DNA of 29,430 nucleotides from an uncultured Bacilli bacterium (GTDB lineage Bacteria > Bacillota_I > Bacilli_A > RF39 > UBA660): positions 1-29,430 of the forward strand of contig CAJOQL010000100.1 in NCBI GenBank assembly GCA_905236935.1, given 5' to 3'. Each line of letters starts with the position of its first letter. Positions within the stretch are counted from its first letter, which is position 1. Of this stretch, positions 1 through 6,978 are shown one piece after another. The notes beneath the pieces were generated by a model. The model saw only the letters and a list, made by a program, of their open reading frames with translations. It made no database searches and had not been told where the DNA came from. Position numbers and translations under genes: made by a program.

Positions 1-404
1 CCGTAATCTCTTAAAAAATCAATTACATTAATATCTTTTGTCCAATCCCAGTTATTAACAACTTCAAAACCAAATATTGTTTCGGCTTGTTTTTTTAAAC
101 CTTGAAAGTTTCTTTCAACTTCTTCTTTAGTAATCATTGGTCTTTCTGCATCAGGTTTTGGATCACCAATTAATCCGGTTGCTCCGCCAACTAATAAAAG
201 AGGATGATGGCCGTGCATAGCAAGCCTTTTAGATATTAAAAAGGATGAATAATGTCCAATGTGCATTGAATCAGCAGTTGGATCAGTACCAATATAAAAA
301 GTAAGTCCTCCCTCATTTAATTTGTTAATTAAGTCAGGACTACTAATATCTTGTACTAAGCCTCTCCAAACTAATTCTTCATAAAATGTCATTTCTTTTT
401 TCAT
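1..404 (-). CDS. tyrS: Tyrosyl-tRNA synthetase, N-terminal part (runs off the window)
   Basis: Partial gene read from the minus strand; the 3' part lies before base 1. The translation starts MKKEMTFYEELVWRGLVQD and continues with GLTFYIGTDPTADSMHIGHY, the class I synthetase nucleotide-binding start with its HIGH-type motif (HIGH), then GGATGLIGDP, typical of bacterial TyrRS. The enzyme activates tyrosine with ATP and charges tRNA-Tyr in the cytosol. The start at 404 is preceded by AAGAAGGAA at a normal distance. The start lies 33 bp behind the RhuM-Fic gene with no visible promoter or terminator between them, so tyrS is probably transcribed from the T-box promoter at 1573-1600 through that gene. 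The identification is firm; the co-transcription is inferred. Confidence 0.93.
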   Translation of the reverse strand, partial: MKKEMTFYEELVWRGLVQDISSPDLINKLNEGGLTFYIGTDPTADSMHIGHYSSFLISKRLAMHGHHPLLLVGGATGLIGDPKPDAERPMITKEEVERNFQGLKKQAETIFGFEVVNNWDWTKDINVIDFLRDY

Positions 405-437
405 ATATATATTCCTTCTTTCTTTTTTTATAACATA

Positions 438-1391
438 TTATTTTAAAAAATTCATTATTAAATTAATCATTAAATCTTTTTCTTTAGGATTTGACTGTGC
501 TATTAATAGTGTTATTGCTGCTAATGTATTATTATCTATAACTTGCTTATCATTTATATATAAGATATGGTATTTTTGTAAAAAATAGATAAATATTGTT
601 GCGGCTATTCTTTTATTTCCATCTATAAAGGCATGATTTTTAACAGTTAAATATAAAACATTAGCACATTTTTCTTGAATTGTAGGATAAACATCTATTC
701 CATTAAAAGATTGGTATATATCATTCAAAATAGATTTAAAACTCTTATCTCTTTCTAAAGCAAATAGATCTGATTCATTATTGAATTTTAATTTATTAAT
801 AATTTTTAAGCATTCATCGTAACTTATAATTAAATTATTTTTATCTCCATCAACTTTTTTTAGTGTTTTGTGATCATAATCATCAAGTAAATCAAGTGCT
901 TTAGTATAAGAATTAATAATGTTTAATATTTCTTTAGCATTATCTCCATCTATTATTTCATAACCACGATTAGCAATGTCTAATAATTTGACGGTTTTTT
1001 CTAGAGATTCAAGTCTTTTTTCATTAAAAGCATAACCTTTAATTAAATAATCCTTTAACACTTTATTAGCCCATTTACGAAAAATAACACCATTTTTAGA
1101 TTTTACTCGATATCCAACACTAATTATCATGTCTAGATTATAATAATCTACCATATGCGTTTGAGTTTTCCCTTTTATTGCACCATGTTTAGTGGTTGTT
1201 GCAAAATTTGCAACAACCTTATCTTTCTCTAATTCTTCTTTTAATGCATTATTAATATGCTTTCTAATTGTTTTAACATCTCTACCAAATAATTCAGCCA
1301 TTTGATTGGAATTTAGCCATACAGTTTCATCTTTCATATTGACTTCTAGTTTTACTGTTTGACTATCAAATATAACAATTTCATTATTCAT
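438..1391 (-). CDS. RhuM-type N-domain fused to a Fic/Doc domain
   Basis: 317 residues. Residues 1-130 (WLNSNQMAELFGRDVKTIRK ... YRVKSKNGVIFRKWANKVLK) are the 'virulence RhuM' type domain, DNA-binding-like and common in accessory genes. Residues about 200-317 form a Fic/Doc domain with the motif HAFIDGNKR at 253-261. It ends NKR as in Doc kinases rather than NGRxxR as in classical AMPylating Fic proteins, so phosphotransfer is at least as likely as AMPylation. The target is unknown. No separate antitoxin gene is adjacent; the N-domain might play that role. RBS AAGGGG is upstream of the ATG. The gene sits between a T-box leader and tyrS, an unexpected place, and looks like an insertion of accessory DNA. 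Family assignment is good; activity is inferred. Confidence 0.85.
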   Translation of the reverse strand: MNNEIVIFDSQTVKLEVNMKDETVWLNSNQMAELFGRDVKTIRKHINNALKEELEKDKVVANFATTTKHGAIKGKTQTHMVDYYNLDMIISVGYRVKSKNGVIFRKWANKVLKDYLIKGYAFNEKRLESLEKTVKLLDIANRGYEIIDGDNAKEILNIINSYTKALDLLDDYDHKTLKKVDGDKNNLIISYDECLKIINKLKFNNESDLFALERDKSFKSILNDIYQSFNGIDVYPTIQEKCANVLYLTVKNHAFIDGNKRIAATIFIYFLQKYHILYINDKQVIDNNTLAAITLLIAQSNPKEKDLMINLIMNFLK

Positions 1392-1433
1392 TATCTCATC
1401 CCCTTAAATTTTAATATTTTGTAAATTCTTATT

Positions 1434-1493
1434 TAAAAAAGTTCATAAATCTAAGGACTGATTAACTCAGTGGTACCACCTTAGTTTATGAAC
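1434..1493 (-). terminator. T-box terminator/antiterminator region
   Basis: On the minus strand a long stem pairs GTTCATAAA.CTAAGG (1493-1479) with CCTTAG.TTTATGAAC (1456-1441) with one bulged base, followed by a run of U (1440-1435). The core AAGGTGGTACCAC at about 1482-1470 is the conserved T-box sequence; it can pair in the alternative antiterminator, and its UGGU bulge would contact a tRNA 3' end with discriminator A, which fits tRNA-Tyr. Reads as transcription attenuation relieved by uncharged tRNA. Confidence 0.88.
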
Positions 1494-1566
1494 TTGTCAT
1501 ACACTTTATCCTCTTAACGCGAGATACGATTTAGCTCCAGAGTCGTAAATTCCTTCATCACTAATT
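1435..1566 (-). ncRNA. T-box leader (probable tRNA-Tyr sensor), unusually short
   Basis: The transcript predicted from the promoter at 1573-1600 starts near 1566 and reaches the attenuator end at about 1435, roughly 130 nt. Usual T-box leaders are around 200-300 nt. Upstream of the T-box core only about 70 nt remain for specifier structures. Visible are a small hairpin UACGA / UCGUA (1547-1543 and 1529-1525) and CGUUA at about 1519-1515, reminiscent of the F-box. A UAC Tyr codon occurs at 1547-1545 but cannot be proven to be the specifier. The T-box core is certain; the amino acid assignment rests on the downstream tyrS and the UGGU bulge. Confidence 0.75.
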
Positions 1567-1572
1567 AATGTA

Positions 1573-1600
1573 ATTATATCAAAATGACTTTTATTGTCAA
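1573..1600 (-). promoter_or_regulatory. Sigma-A promoter of the T-box leader
   Basis: Minus-strand TTGACA (1600-1595), 16-nt spacer, TATAAT (1578-1573): a consensus promoter. It fixes the leader start near 1566. No further T-box elements are recognisable upstream of it. Confidence 0.85.
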
Positions 1601-1789
1601 TAAATAGTCGCATAATTAAATTATAATTTGTATTATAAATTTAAAATGATAGTAATGAAAACGTTTATAAAGTTTAAAGTTATCTATAATACTTAAAAAT
1701 AGTTATGATATATATTCTATTCTATATAAATTAATTGTTATTAAATATTTATACTAGTGCAAAAAGTTCAATAATTTTACTTACATTTC

Positions 1790-1818
1790 TTGAAGAATAT
1801 TTTTCTTTATGGTACGAT
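1790..1818 (+). promoter_or_regulatory. Promoter of the acyl ligase gene
   Basis: TTGAAG at 1790-1795, 17-nt spacer, TACGAT at 1813-1818, then RBS TAAGGGAG at about 1833-1840 ahead of the ATG at 1845. Bases 1620-1780 between the two divergent promoters are very AT-rich and show no further feature. Confidence 0.7.
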
Positions 1819-1844
1819 TAACCTATAGAAAGTAAGGGAGTTTT

Positions 1845-3701
1845 ATGAATAAAGAAGATTTAATAAAATTAAAAAAATATATTGCATCTTGGAGTAAGCA
1901 AGAGCAAAAATTAAGAGATATATATTTAAGAAAGATAGCAAATGGTGAAATGCAAGGAGCAATGTTAGGATACGCTAGTATCGATAAACCTTGGTTAAAA
2001 AATTATCAAGATAAGACTATTTTAGGTGATATTCCAAAATGTAATACTTATGAACTTTTAAAAGAATATAATAAAGATAGATTAGATGAGATTGCATTAG
2101 ATTATGAGTTTGTTAGCATAACTTATAAAGAATTATTTGAAAGAATTGATGAAGCAGCAAATAGTTTGATTGCTATGGGGATTGGAAAAGGAGATACGAT
2201 TACATCTTGTATACCTAATTTTCCTGAAGCAATATATATAATATATGCTGCTGCTAAGATTGGGGCTAAAATTGATTTAATTGATCCTTTAACTAACGCA
2301 GAGTTACTTGCTAAGTATTGTAATAATAGTGATTCTAAATTGTTTTTTACAGTTGATATTATGAGTAAAAGCGCAATAATGAATTTAAATAGATGTAATT
2401 ATACTAAAGTTATTACTGTTTCACCTATGGAATCTTTACCTATTCCAAATGAAACAGAAAAGGGTATGATTTTTAATGATGAAGTTATATCTTGGAGTAC
2501 TTTTATTGATAATGGTAAAAATTATAATAGTGAGGTTGTTCCATATGAAAAAGATATGCCTTTTGCAATATTACATACTGGTGGAACTACTGGTATTCCA
2601 AAGGGTGCGTTACTTAGTCATGATAATATTAACTCTTTGGCGTTTCAAGTTTTAAATTCACCTCTTGATATGCAAGCTAAAGAAAGCGTACTTAATTTTA
2701 TGCCACCTTTTGCTTCATATGGTCTTGGAAATGGTATTCATGTACATTTATGTGCTGGTATGAAAATACGTTTAATACCATCTTATGATCCAAGTAAAAC
2801 TGCTGAGCAAATATTAGAGTTTAAACCAAATAGAGTAGCATTTACTCCTGCTCATGTAGAAAATTTAATAAATGATCCAATTATTCAAAATACTGATTTA
2901 TCTTTTTTGCATCATCCAATAGTAGGTGGAGATACTTTAGCGCTTAAAACAGAAGAAAAAATTAATGAGTTATTAATAAAAAATGGTTGTAAAGATAGAA
3001 TTGCTAAGGGATATGGTTTAACGGAATCATGTTCTGGTGTTTGTTTTTGTGTTAGTAATGAAACTAATGAACTTCAATCAGTTGGAGTACCTTTAGCTAA
3101 AAATAATATTTCTGTATTTGATTTTAACGATCCTGATGATGAAAAAATGTATGGGGAAGTTGGAGAAATTGCTGTATTAAGTGAAAATAATATGCTTGAA
3201 TATTTAAACATGCCAGATGAAACTAGAAAAGCTTTAAAACTTCATTCAGATGGAAGTGTATGGCTTCATACTGGGGATATTGGTAAAATTGACAAAGATG
3301 GTCGCGTTTTTATTGCTGGTAGATTTAGGAGAATGATAATCCAGTATTGTGGCTTAAAGTCAAATCCTTTTGAAGCAGAAGAAACATTAATAAAGCATCC
3401 ACTTGTGAAAAGAGCAGTTGTAGTTGCAGCAAAAGATTTAGACCATGAACAAGGTGAACTACCAGTTGCATTTTTAGAAATAGATAGGGAAAATTTTGAT
3501 AAAATTGATTTATTAAAACAAGAGCTTTATAAAATGTGTGAAGATAATGTTACCTATTATTCAATTCCAGTCGATTATGTCTTTGTTGATAGTTATCCAG
3601 AAACTTCAAGAGGAAAAATTGATTATAGAGAATTATCAAATGTATATAATGAAATGGCTAGGTCAAGACAGATAATTCCTCAAAAGCAACTAAAAATATA
3701 A
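1845..3701 (+). CDS. AMP-binding acyl-CoA synthetase / adenylate-forming ligase
   Basis: 618 residues. ANL-superfamily motifs are in order: the ATP-binding loop HTGGTTGIPKG (244-254), GYGLTE (389-394), HTGD (475-478), the hinge region GRFRRMI (492-498) and the C-terminal catalytic Lys in SRGKID (K591). Such enzymes adenylate a carboxylic acid and usually pass it to CoA, or to a carrier protein. The motifs are intact, so it should be active. Substrate cannot be read from sequence; a medium- or long-chain fatty acid or an aromatic acid is possible. No acyl carrier or NRPS domain is attached. The start follows TAAGGGAG at good spacing. It forms a single-gene unit with its own promoter and terminator. 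Confidence 0.88.
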   Translation: MNKEDLIKLKKYIASWSKQEQKLRDIYLRKIANGEMQGAMLGYASIDKPWLKNYQDKTILGDIPKCNTYELLKEYNKDRLDEIALDYEFVSITYKELFERIDEAANSLIAMGIGKGDTITSCIPNFPEAIYIIYAAAKIGAKIDLIDPLTNAELLAKYCNNSDSKLFFTVDIMSKSAIMNLNRCNYTKVITVSPMESLPIPNETEKGMIFNDEVISWSTFIDNGKNYNSEVVPYEKDMPFAILHTGGTTGIPKGALLSHDNINSLAFQVLNSPLDMQAKESVLNFMPPFASYGLGNGIHVHLCAGMKIRLIPSYDPSKTAEQILEFKPNRVAFTPAHVENLINDPIIQNTDLSFLHHPIVGGDTLALKTEEKINELLIKNGCKDRIAKGYGLTESCSGVCFCVSNETNELQSVGVPLAKNNISVFDFNDPDDEKMYGEVGEIAVLSENNMLEYLNMPDETRKALKLHSDGSVWLHTGDIGKIDKDGRVFIAGRFRRMIIQYCGLKSNPFEAEETLIKHPLVKRAVVVAAKDLDHEQGELPVAFLEIDRENFDKIDLLKQELYKMCEDNVTYYSIPVDYVFVDSYPETSRGKIDYRELSNVYNEMARSRQIIPQKQLKI

Positions 3702-3702
3702 A

Positions 3703-3728
3703 ATGTGTAGATATCTACACGTTTTTTT
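3703..3728 (+). terminator. Intrinsic terminator of the acyl ligase
   Basis: Palindrome GTGTAGATATCTACAC (3705-3720) followed by seven T (3722-3728), starting right after the stop codon. Confidence 0.88.
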
Positions 3729-3736
3729 GTTATAAT
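3728..3736 (+). promoter_or_regulatory. Extended -10 promoter of the kinase-like gene
   Basis: TGTTATAAT (TGn plus TATAAT at 3731-3736) directly after the terminator T-run, with no good -35. The start would be near 3743 and leaves a short leader with AGGGGTG before the ATG at 3761. Confidence 0.65.
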
Positions 3737-3760
3737 ACTATTGATAATAGGGGTGATATT

Positions 3761-5575
3761 ATGAGTTTTAATGCTGCCATGCTATTAGCTAGTGCTATTT
3801 ATTTAATTTTAGTATCTTGTTTTTTCTTTTTTCGAAAAAGAATTACTAATCAAGAAACTAAAGTCTATTCCTATCTTTTAATAAGTGATGCAATATTAAT
3901 ATTCTTTGAGTTTCTTTGCGTTCTTAGTGCAAAATTTGATAAAGTTGGAAGTTCAGCATATGCAAGACTTGTTGGTAGAGGCTTATTAGTTGCAATTCTT
4001 TTTTGGATAACAATATTTACTTTATATATTGTTTTAGTTACTAAAAAAGAAAAAAGTGAAAATATATTTTTAAATCATAAAACATTATTTATTGGTCTTT
4101 TAATTATTAATTCTTTGTTGGTATGTTTTCTTCCATTATATTTTTATAGTGATGGGGTTGTAGCATATACTTATGGGGCTAGTACTACTTATTTAGTAAT
4201 TCTAATTTTTGCTGCATGTATTATAAATATTTATTGTGCTATTAAAAGTAGAAAGTATTTAGAAAAGAAAAAAGTATTACCTATTTTTGCTTTTATAACA
4301 AGTATAATTATTTTAATCATGATAAGATCATTTGCTCCTCAAGTTCAAATGTTTAGTGCAATTTTTACATTTATTACAATTTTAATGTACTTTACTATTG
4401 AAAATCCAGATGTTAAAATAATTGAAGAATTAATTAAAGTTCAAAGATTATCTGAGAAAACGGCTAATGATAAAAATAATTTTGTTCATGTAATTTCAGA
4501 AGATATTCAAAATAGACTTAATAATGCTGAAGCTGTTTATAATAATGTTTTAGCTTTAAATCCTAATGAAGGAATATCATCTGAAATGGAAAATTTAAAG
4601 AATGTTATAACTGGTGCTCGTAATATGCTAAATAGTGCGTTAGGTATATCTAATGATGATAATAAATATTTAGGTCTTACTAATAATAAATATAATATTG
4701 ATTTACTTTTAAATAGTATTTATGCAAATATTAAACCTAAAGTGAAAGATAATATTGATTTTAGATTAAGTATAACTGATGATTTACCAAGAGAATTATA
4801 TGGTGATTCAATTAAAATAAAACAGATATTACTAAGTGTTTTAGATAATTCAGTTAAATATACTGATGAGGGATTTATTGAACTTAGAGTAAACTCTATC
4901 ATTAAAAATGATATATGTAGACTAATTATGTCTATTGAAGATTCTGGTAAAGGAATAGATATTTATAAACAGAATGAAATAATGAGTAATATAGAAGATT
5001 TGTCTAAAGAAGAAATTGAATCACTTGAAAATAAAATTTTAAATTTAAAAATAGTTAGAAAAATGATAACTGTTATTGGTGGTACTTTTACAATAGATAA
5101 CAATAAATATGGAGGTACTACTATTAATATTAGTTTAGATCAGAAAATTGCAGAGTCTATTCAAAGTAAAGAAGAAAAAGAAATTGAAAAATATTCAGAA
5201 TCAATAAAAAGTCAAAAAACATGTGCAATTATTAGTTCTAATAAAGATACTACTAAAGTTTTAAAAAGTGTTAGTAAGAAAATGAATTATAGAACTATAG
5301 AATTTGATGTATGTAAAGATGCACTTGATAATATACGTAATAATATAAATTATGATGTAATATTTATTGATGAGTTTATGGATAAAATTGATGCTAGAAG
5401 TTTTCTTAAAAAAGTAAATGATGTGGAAGGATTTAAAGGAAAAGTTATAGTTGTTACTAAAAATAAAGAAATAAAGGCTAAAAAAGACTTTTTAGATTTA
5501 GGTTTTAGCAATATTATATCGCTTCCTTTAGATAAGAAGGATATAGCCTCAAAGTTAGAAAATTTAAATTCATAA
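3761..5575 (+). CDS. Membrane histidine-kinase-like protein, His-less, with degenerate receiver
   Basis: 604 residues. Residues 1-215 hold about seven membrane segments. A dimerisation-like helix follows: NFVHVISEDIQNRL (240-253) aligns with the H-box F..xxSHELRxPL, but the phospho-accepting His is Glu (E247). The ATPase domain (330-460) keeps the N-box LDNSVKYT (N363) and DSGKGID (394-400) and ends in IVRKMITVIGGTF and GGTTINI; the usual GxGLGL lid motif is weak (LNLKIVRK). Residues 487-604 look like a receiver: the phospho-site Asp remains (FIDEF, D537), but the N-terminal acidic pair is replaced (IISSNKD) and the conserved Lys is lost (SLPLDKK). It probably acts as a membrane pseudokinase or binding scaffold. 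It precedes spo0A by about 590 bp. Fold assignment is solid; function is inferred. Confidence 0.82.
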   Translation: MSFNAAMLLASAIYLILVSCFFFFRKRITNQETKVYSYLLISDAILIFFEFLCVLSAKFDKVGSSAYARLVGRGLLVAILFWITIFTLYIVLVTKKEKSENIFLNHKTLFIGLLIINSLLVCFLPLYFYSDGVVAYTYGASTTYLVILIFAACIINIYCAIKSRKYLEKKKVLPIFAFITSIIILIMIRSFAPQVQMFSAIFTFITILMYFTIENPDVKIIEELIKVQRLSEKTANDKNNFVHVISEDIQNRLNNAEAVYNNVLALNPNEGISSEMENLKNVITGARNMLNSALGISNDDNKYLGLTNNKYNIDLLLNSIYANIKPKVKDNIDFRLSITDDLPRELYGDSIKIKQILLSVLDNSVKYTDEGFIELRVNSIIKNDICRLIMSIEDSGKGIDIYKQNEIMSNIEDLSKEEIESLENKILNLKIVRKMITVIGGTFTIDNNKYGGTTINISLDQKIAESIQSKEEKEIEKYSESIKSQKTCAIISSNKDTTKVLKSVSKKMNYRTIEFDVCKDALDNIRNNINYDVIFIDEFMDKIDARSFLKKVNDVEGFKGKVIVVTKNKEIKAKKDFLDLGFSNIISLPLDKKDIASKLENLNS

Positions 5576-5605
5576 TTTGAATAATTTTAGATAATATAAA
5601 TTTGC

Positions 5606-5639
5606 AAGCAATCCTTGATAAATAAAGGGATTGCTTTTT
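5606..5639 (+). terminator. Intrinsic terminator after the kinase-like gene
   Basis: Stem AAGCAATCC (5606-5614) / GGATTGCTT (5628-5636) and a short T-run to 5639. Confidence 0.85.
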
Positions 5640-5670
5640 AAAAATGATATCTTTAAATATAATTTTATAA

Positions 5671-5676
5671 TATAAT
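5671..5676 (+). promoter_or_regulatory. -10 element for the structured RNA
   Basis: TATAAT at 5671-5676 lies 8 nt before the closing stem of the RNA at 5684. No strong -35 is visible, so the promoter call is tentative. Confidence 0.45.
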
Positions 5677-5680
5677 GTGG

Positions 5681-5925
5681 ACTAGAGCGGATAAATACGT
5701 GTGCCGGTTTCCATCCTTTCAAAAATTAATTTAATTAAAAGTATGAAAGGTTTAAAATGGTGGTTTGTATGAAGCAGAGTACTTTTGATAAAGCGGTAAT
5801 ATTAGCCTTATTATTTATAATAATATATTGTTTAGATAATAAAAATCGACACAGCCCTTTAATATGCCTATAAAATCCGAAAGGATGGAAACTGACCACT
5901 AGTGGTTTGGTTTTTCCGCTCTTTC
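5681..5925 (+). ncRNA. Candidate structured RNA, 6S-like outline, family not identified
   Basis: No credible gene covers this stretch, yet its ends fold back on each other. The closing stem is AGAGCGGA (5684-5691) / TCCGCTCT (5915-5922). An internal bubble follows, with 14 nt on the 5' side and about 21 nt on the 3' side; the 3' side carries a small hairpin ACCA-CTAG-TGGT (5895-5906). Then comes a 15-bp helix (5706-5720 with 5879-5893). One end pair is G-U if read on the plus strand but C-A on the minus strand, so plus is favoured. Inside is a branched region with AAAAGTA (5737-5743) / TACTTTT (5780-5786) and AT-rich hairpins. Closing stem, bubble with a 3' hairpin and inner helix resemble 6S RNA, but the apical part is long and the closing stem short. 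I recognise no riboswitch, RNase P, SRP or tmRNA signature. Confidence 0.5.
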
Positions 5926-6058
5926 AATTTAAATTCTAACACATAGATTTTTTTTCAATTGAATTATTTGTATTGAAAAGATAAATTTTAGTAAAATAGC
6001 TGAAGAATATTTGTTAATTACTTATAAAAATGTCAATTAGTACATGTAAAATACAAAA

Positions 6059-6120
6059 TTCGACAAACATTTACACTCTTTGACATAACTTTACAAAAGA
6101 TTTTCTTTCTATTTGTCGTA
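6059..6120 (+). promoter_or_regulatory. Two Spo0A-box-like sites upstream of spo0A
   Basis: TTCGACAA at 6059-6066 is the exact reverse complement of TTGTCGAA, the 0A box. TTGTCGTA at 6113-6120 is a one-mismatch copy in the other orientation, just before a TATAAT at 6129-6134. This fits autoregulation of spo0A. The -35 element cannot be assigned. Bases 5926-6058 are AT-rich with nothing else recognised. Confidence 0.65.
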
Positions 6121-6166
6121 AATAATATTATAATAAATATGCGTGGTAGATAAGAAAGGATAATAT

Positions 6167-6922
6167 ATGAATAATAAAATACGCATTTTTATGGTAGATG
6201 ACAATAGAAGTATTGTTAATGAAGTAAAGGAGTATTTTAGTAGTCACGTAGCAATAGAGGTTGTAGGAGAAGCATTTGATGGAGAAGATGCTTTAAATAA
6301 AATTGAAGCAGCAAAAGATGATATTGATTTAATAGTTATGGATTTAATTATTCCTAAAATGGATGGTTTAAGTGTTTTAGAAGAACTTAAAAAACGTAAT
6401 ATTAATATTAAATCAATTATTACAACAAGTATGAATTCAGTTGATGTAATTACAAAATGTATGGAAATAGGGGTAAATTATTATTTACTTAAGCCATATA
6501 ATATTGAAGCATTAGAAAGCCATATTATATCTATTACTAAATCAAAGAGTAATAAGTTATCAGTTCGAGATAAAGATTTAAAACAGGCAATTACATCACT
6601 TTTACATTCTCTTGGCATTCCTTCTCATATTAAAGGATATTTATATATTAGAGATAGTATTGATTTAATGTATAATAATCCATCAATGATAGGCGCTATA
6701 ACTAAAGAGTTATATCCTGAAATAGCCGAAAAATATGATACCACTTCTTCAAGAGTTGAAAGAGCAATTAGGCATGCAATAGAAGTAAGTTGGAATAGAG
6801 GAGACTATGATGTTATGGAATCTTTATTTGGAAATTCTGTAGATTATGATAGAGCTAAACCAACTAATTCAGAATTTATTGCAACTCTTGCTGATAAACT
6901 TAGAATTGATGCTAATCTGTGA
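6167..6922 (+). CDS. spo0A: Stage 0 sporulation protein A, response regulator
   Basis: 251 residues. The receiver domain keeps the acidic pair (D11, D12), the phospho-acceptor D59 (LIVMDLIIPKMDG), T87 and K109 (LLKPYN). The C-terminal DNA-binding domain has the highly conserved Spo0A signature: GIPSHIKGYLYIRDSI, LYPEIAEKYDTTSSRVERAI and RHAIEVSWNRGD. Spo0A~P is the master switch for sporulation and stationary-phase genes. Its presence means the lineage descends from spore formers, whether or not sporulation is retained. It starts at an ATG after AAAGGA. The upstream 0A boxes suggest feedback control. No phosphorelay kinase with an intact His is in the window; the kinase-like gene upstream lacks it. 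Confidence 0.96.
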   Translation: MNNKIRIFMVDDNRSIVNEVKEYFSSHVAIEVVGEAFDGEDALNKIEAAKDDIDLIVMDLIIPKMDGLSVLEELKKRNINIKSIITTSMNSVDVITKCMEIGVNYYLLKPYNIEALESHIISITKSKSNKLSVRDKDLKQAITSLLHSLGIPSHIKGYLYIRDSIDLMYNNPSMIGAITKELYPEIAEKYDTTSSRVERAIRHAIEVSWNRGDYDVMESLFGNSVDYDRAKPTNSEFIATLADKLRIDANL

Positions 6923-6935
6923 ATAAAAATTTAAT

Positions 6936-6977
6936 AAAATCCTCATTATATTCATAAAGTATAAAGGAGGATTTTTT
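6936..6977 (+). promoter_or_regulatory. Hairpin that buries the ribosome binding site of the ClpC-like gene
   Basis: AAAATCCTC (6936-6944) pairs with GAGGATTTT (6967-6975), and the 3' arm contains the AAGGAGG of the next gene and ends in six T. It can act as the spo0A terminator, as a lid on translation of the downstream gene, or as both. Confidence 0.6.
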
Positions 6978-6978
6978 A

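Noticed and set aside
4720..4902. Minus-strand frame inside the kinase-like gene
   Set aside because: No RBS; shadow of the ATPase domain coding sequence.
5700..5710. GTGTGCCGG, similar to a stretch of bacterial 4.5S RNA
   Set aside because: The neighbouring GGAAGCAG loop of the SRP S-domain is absent and the overall fold differs.
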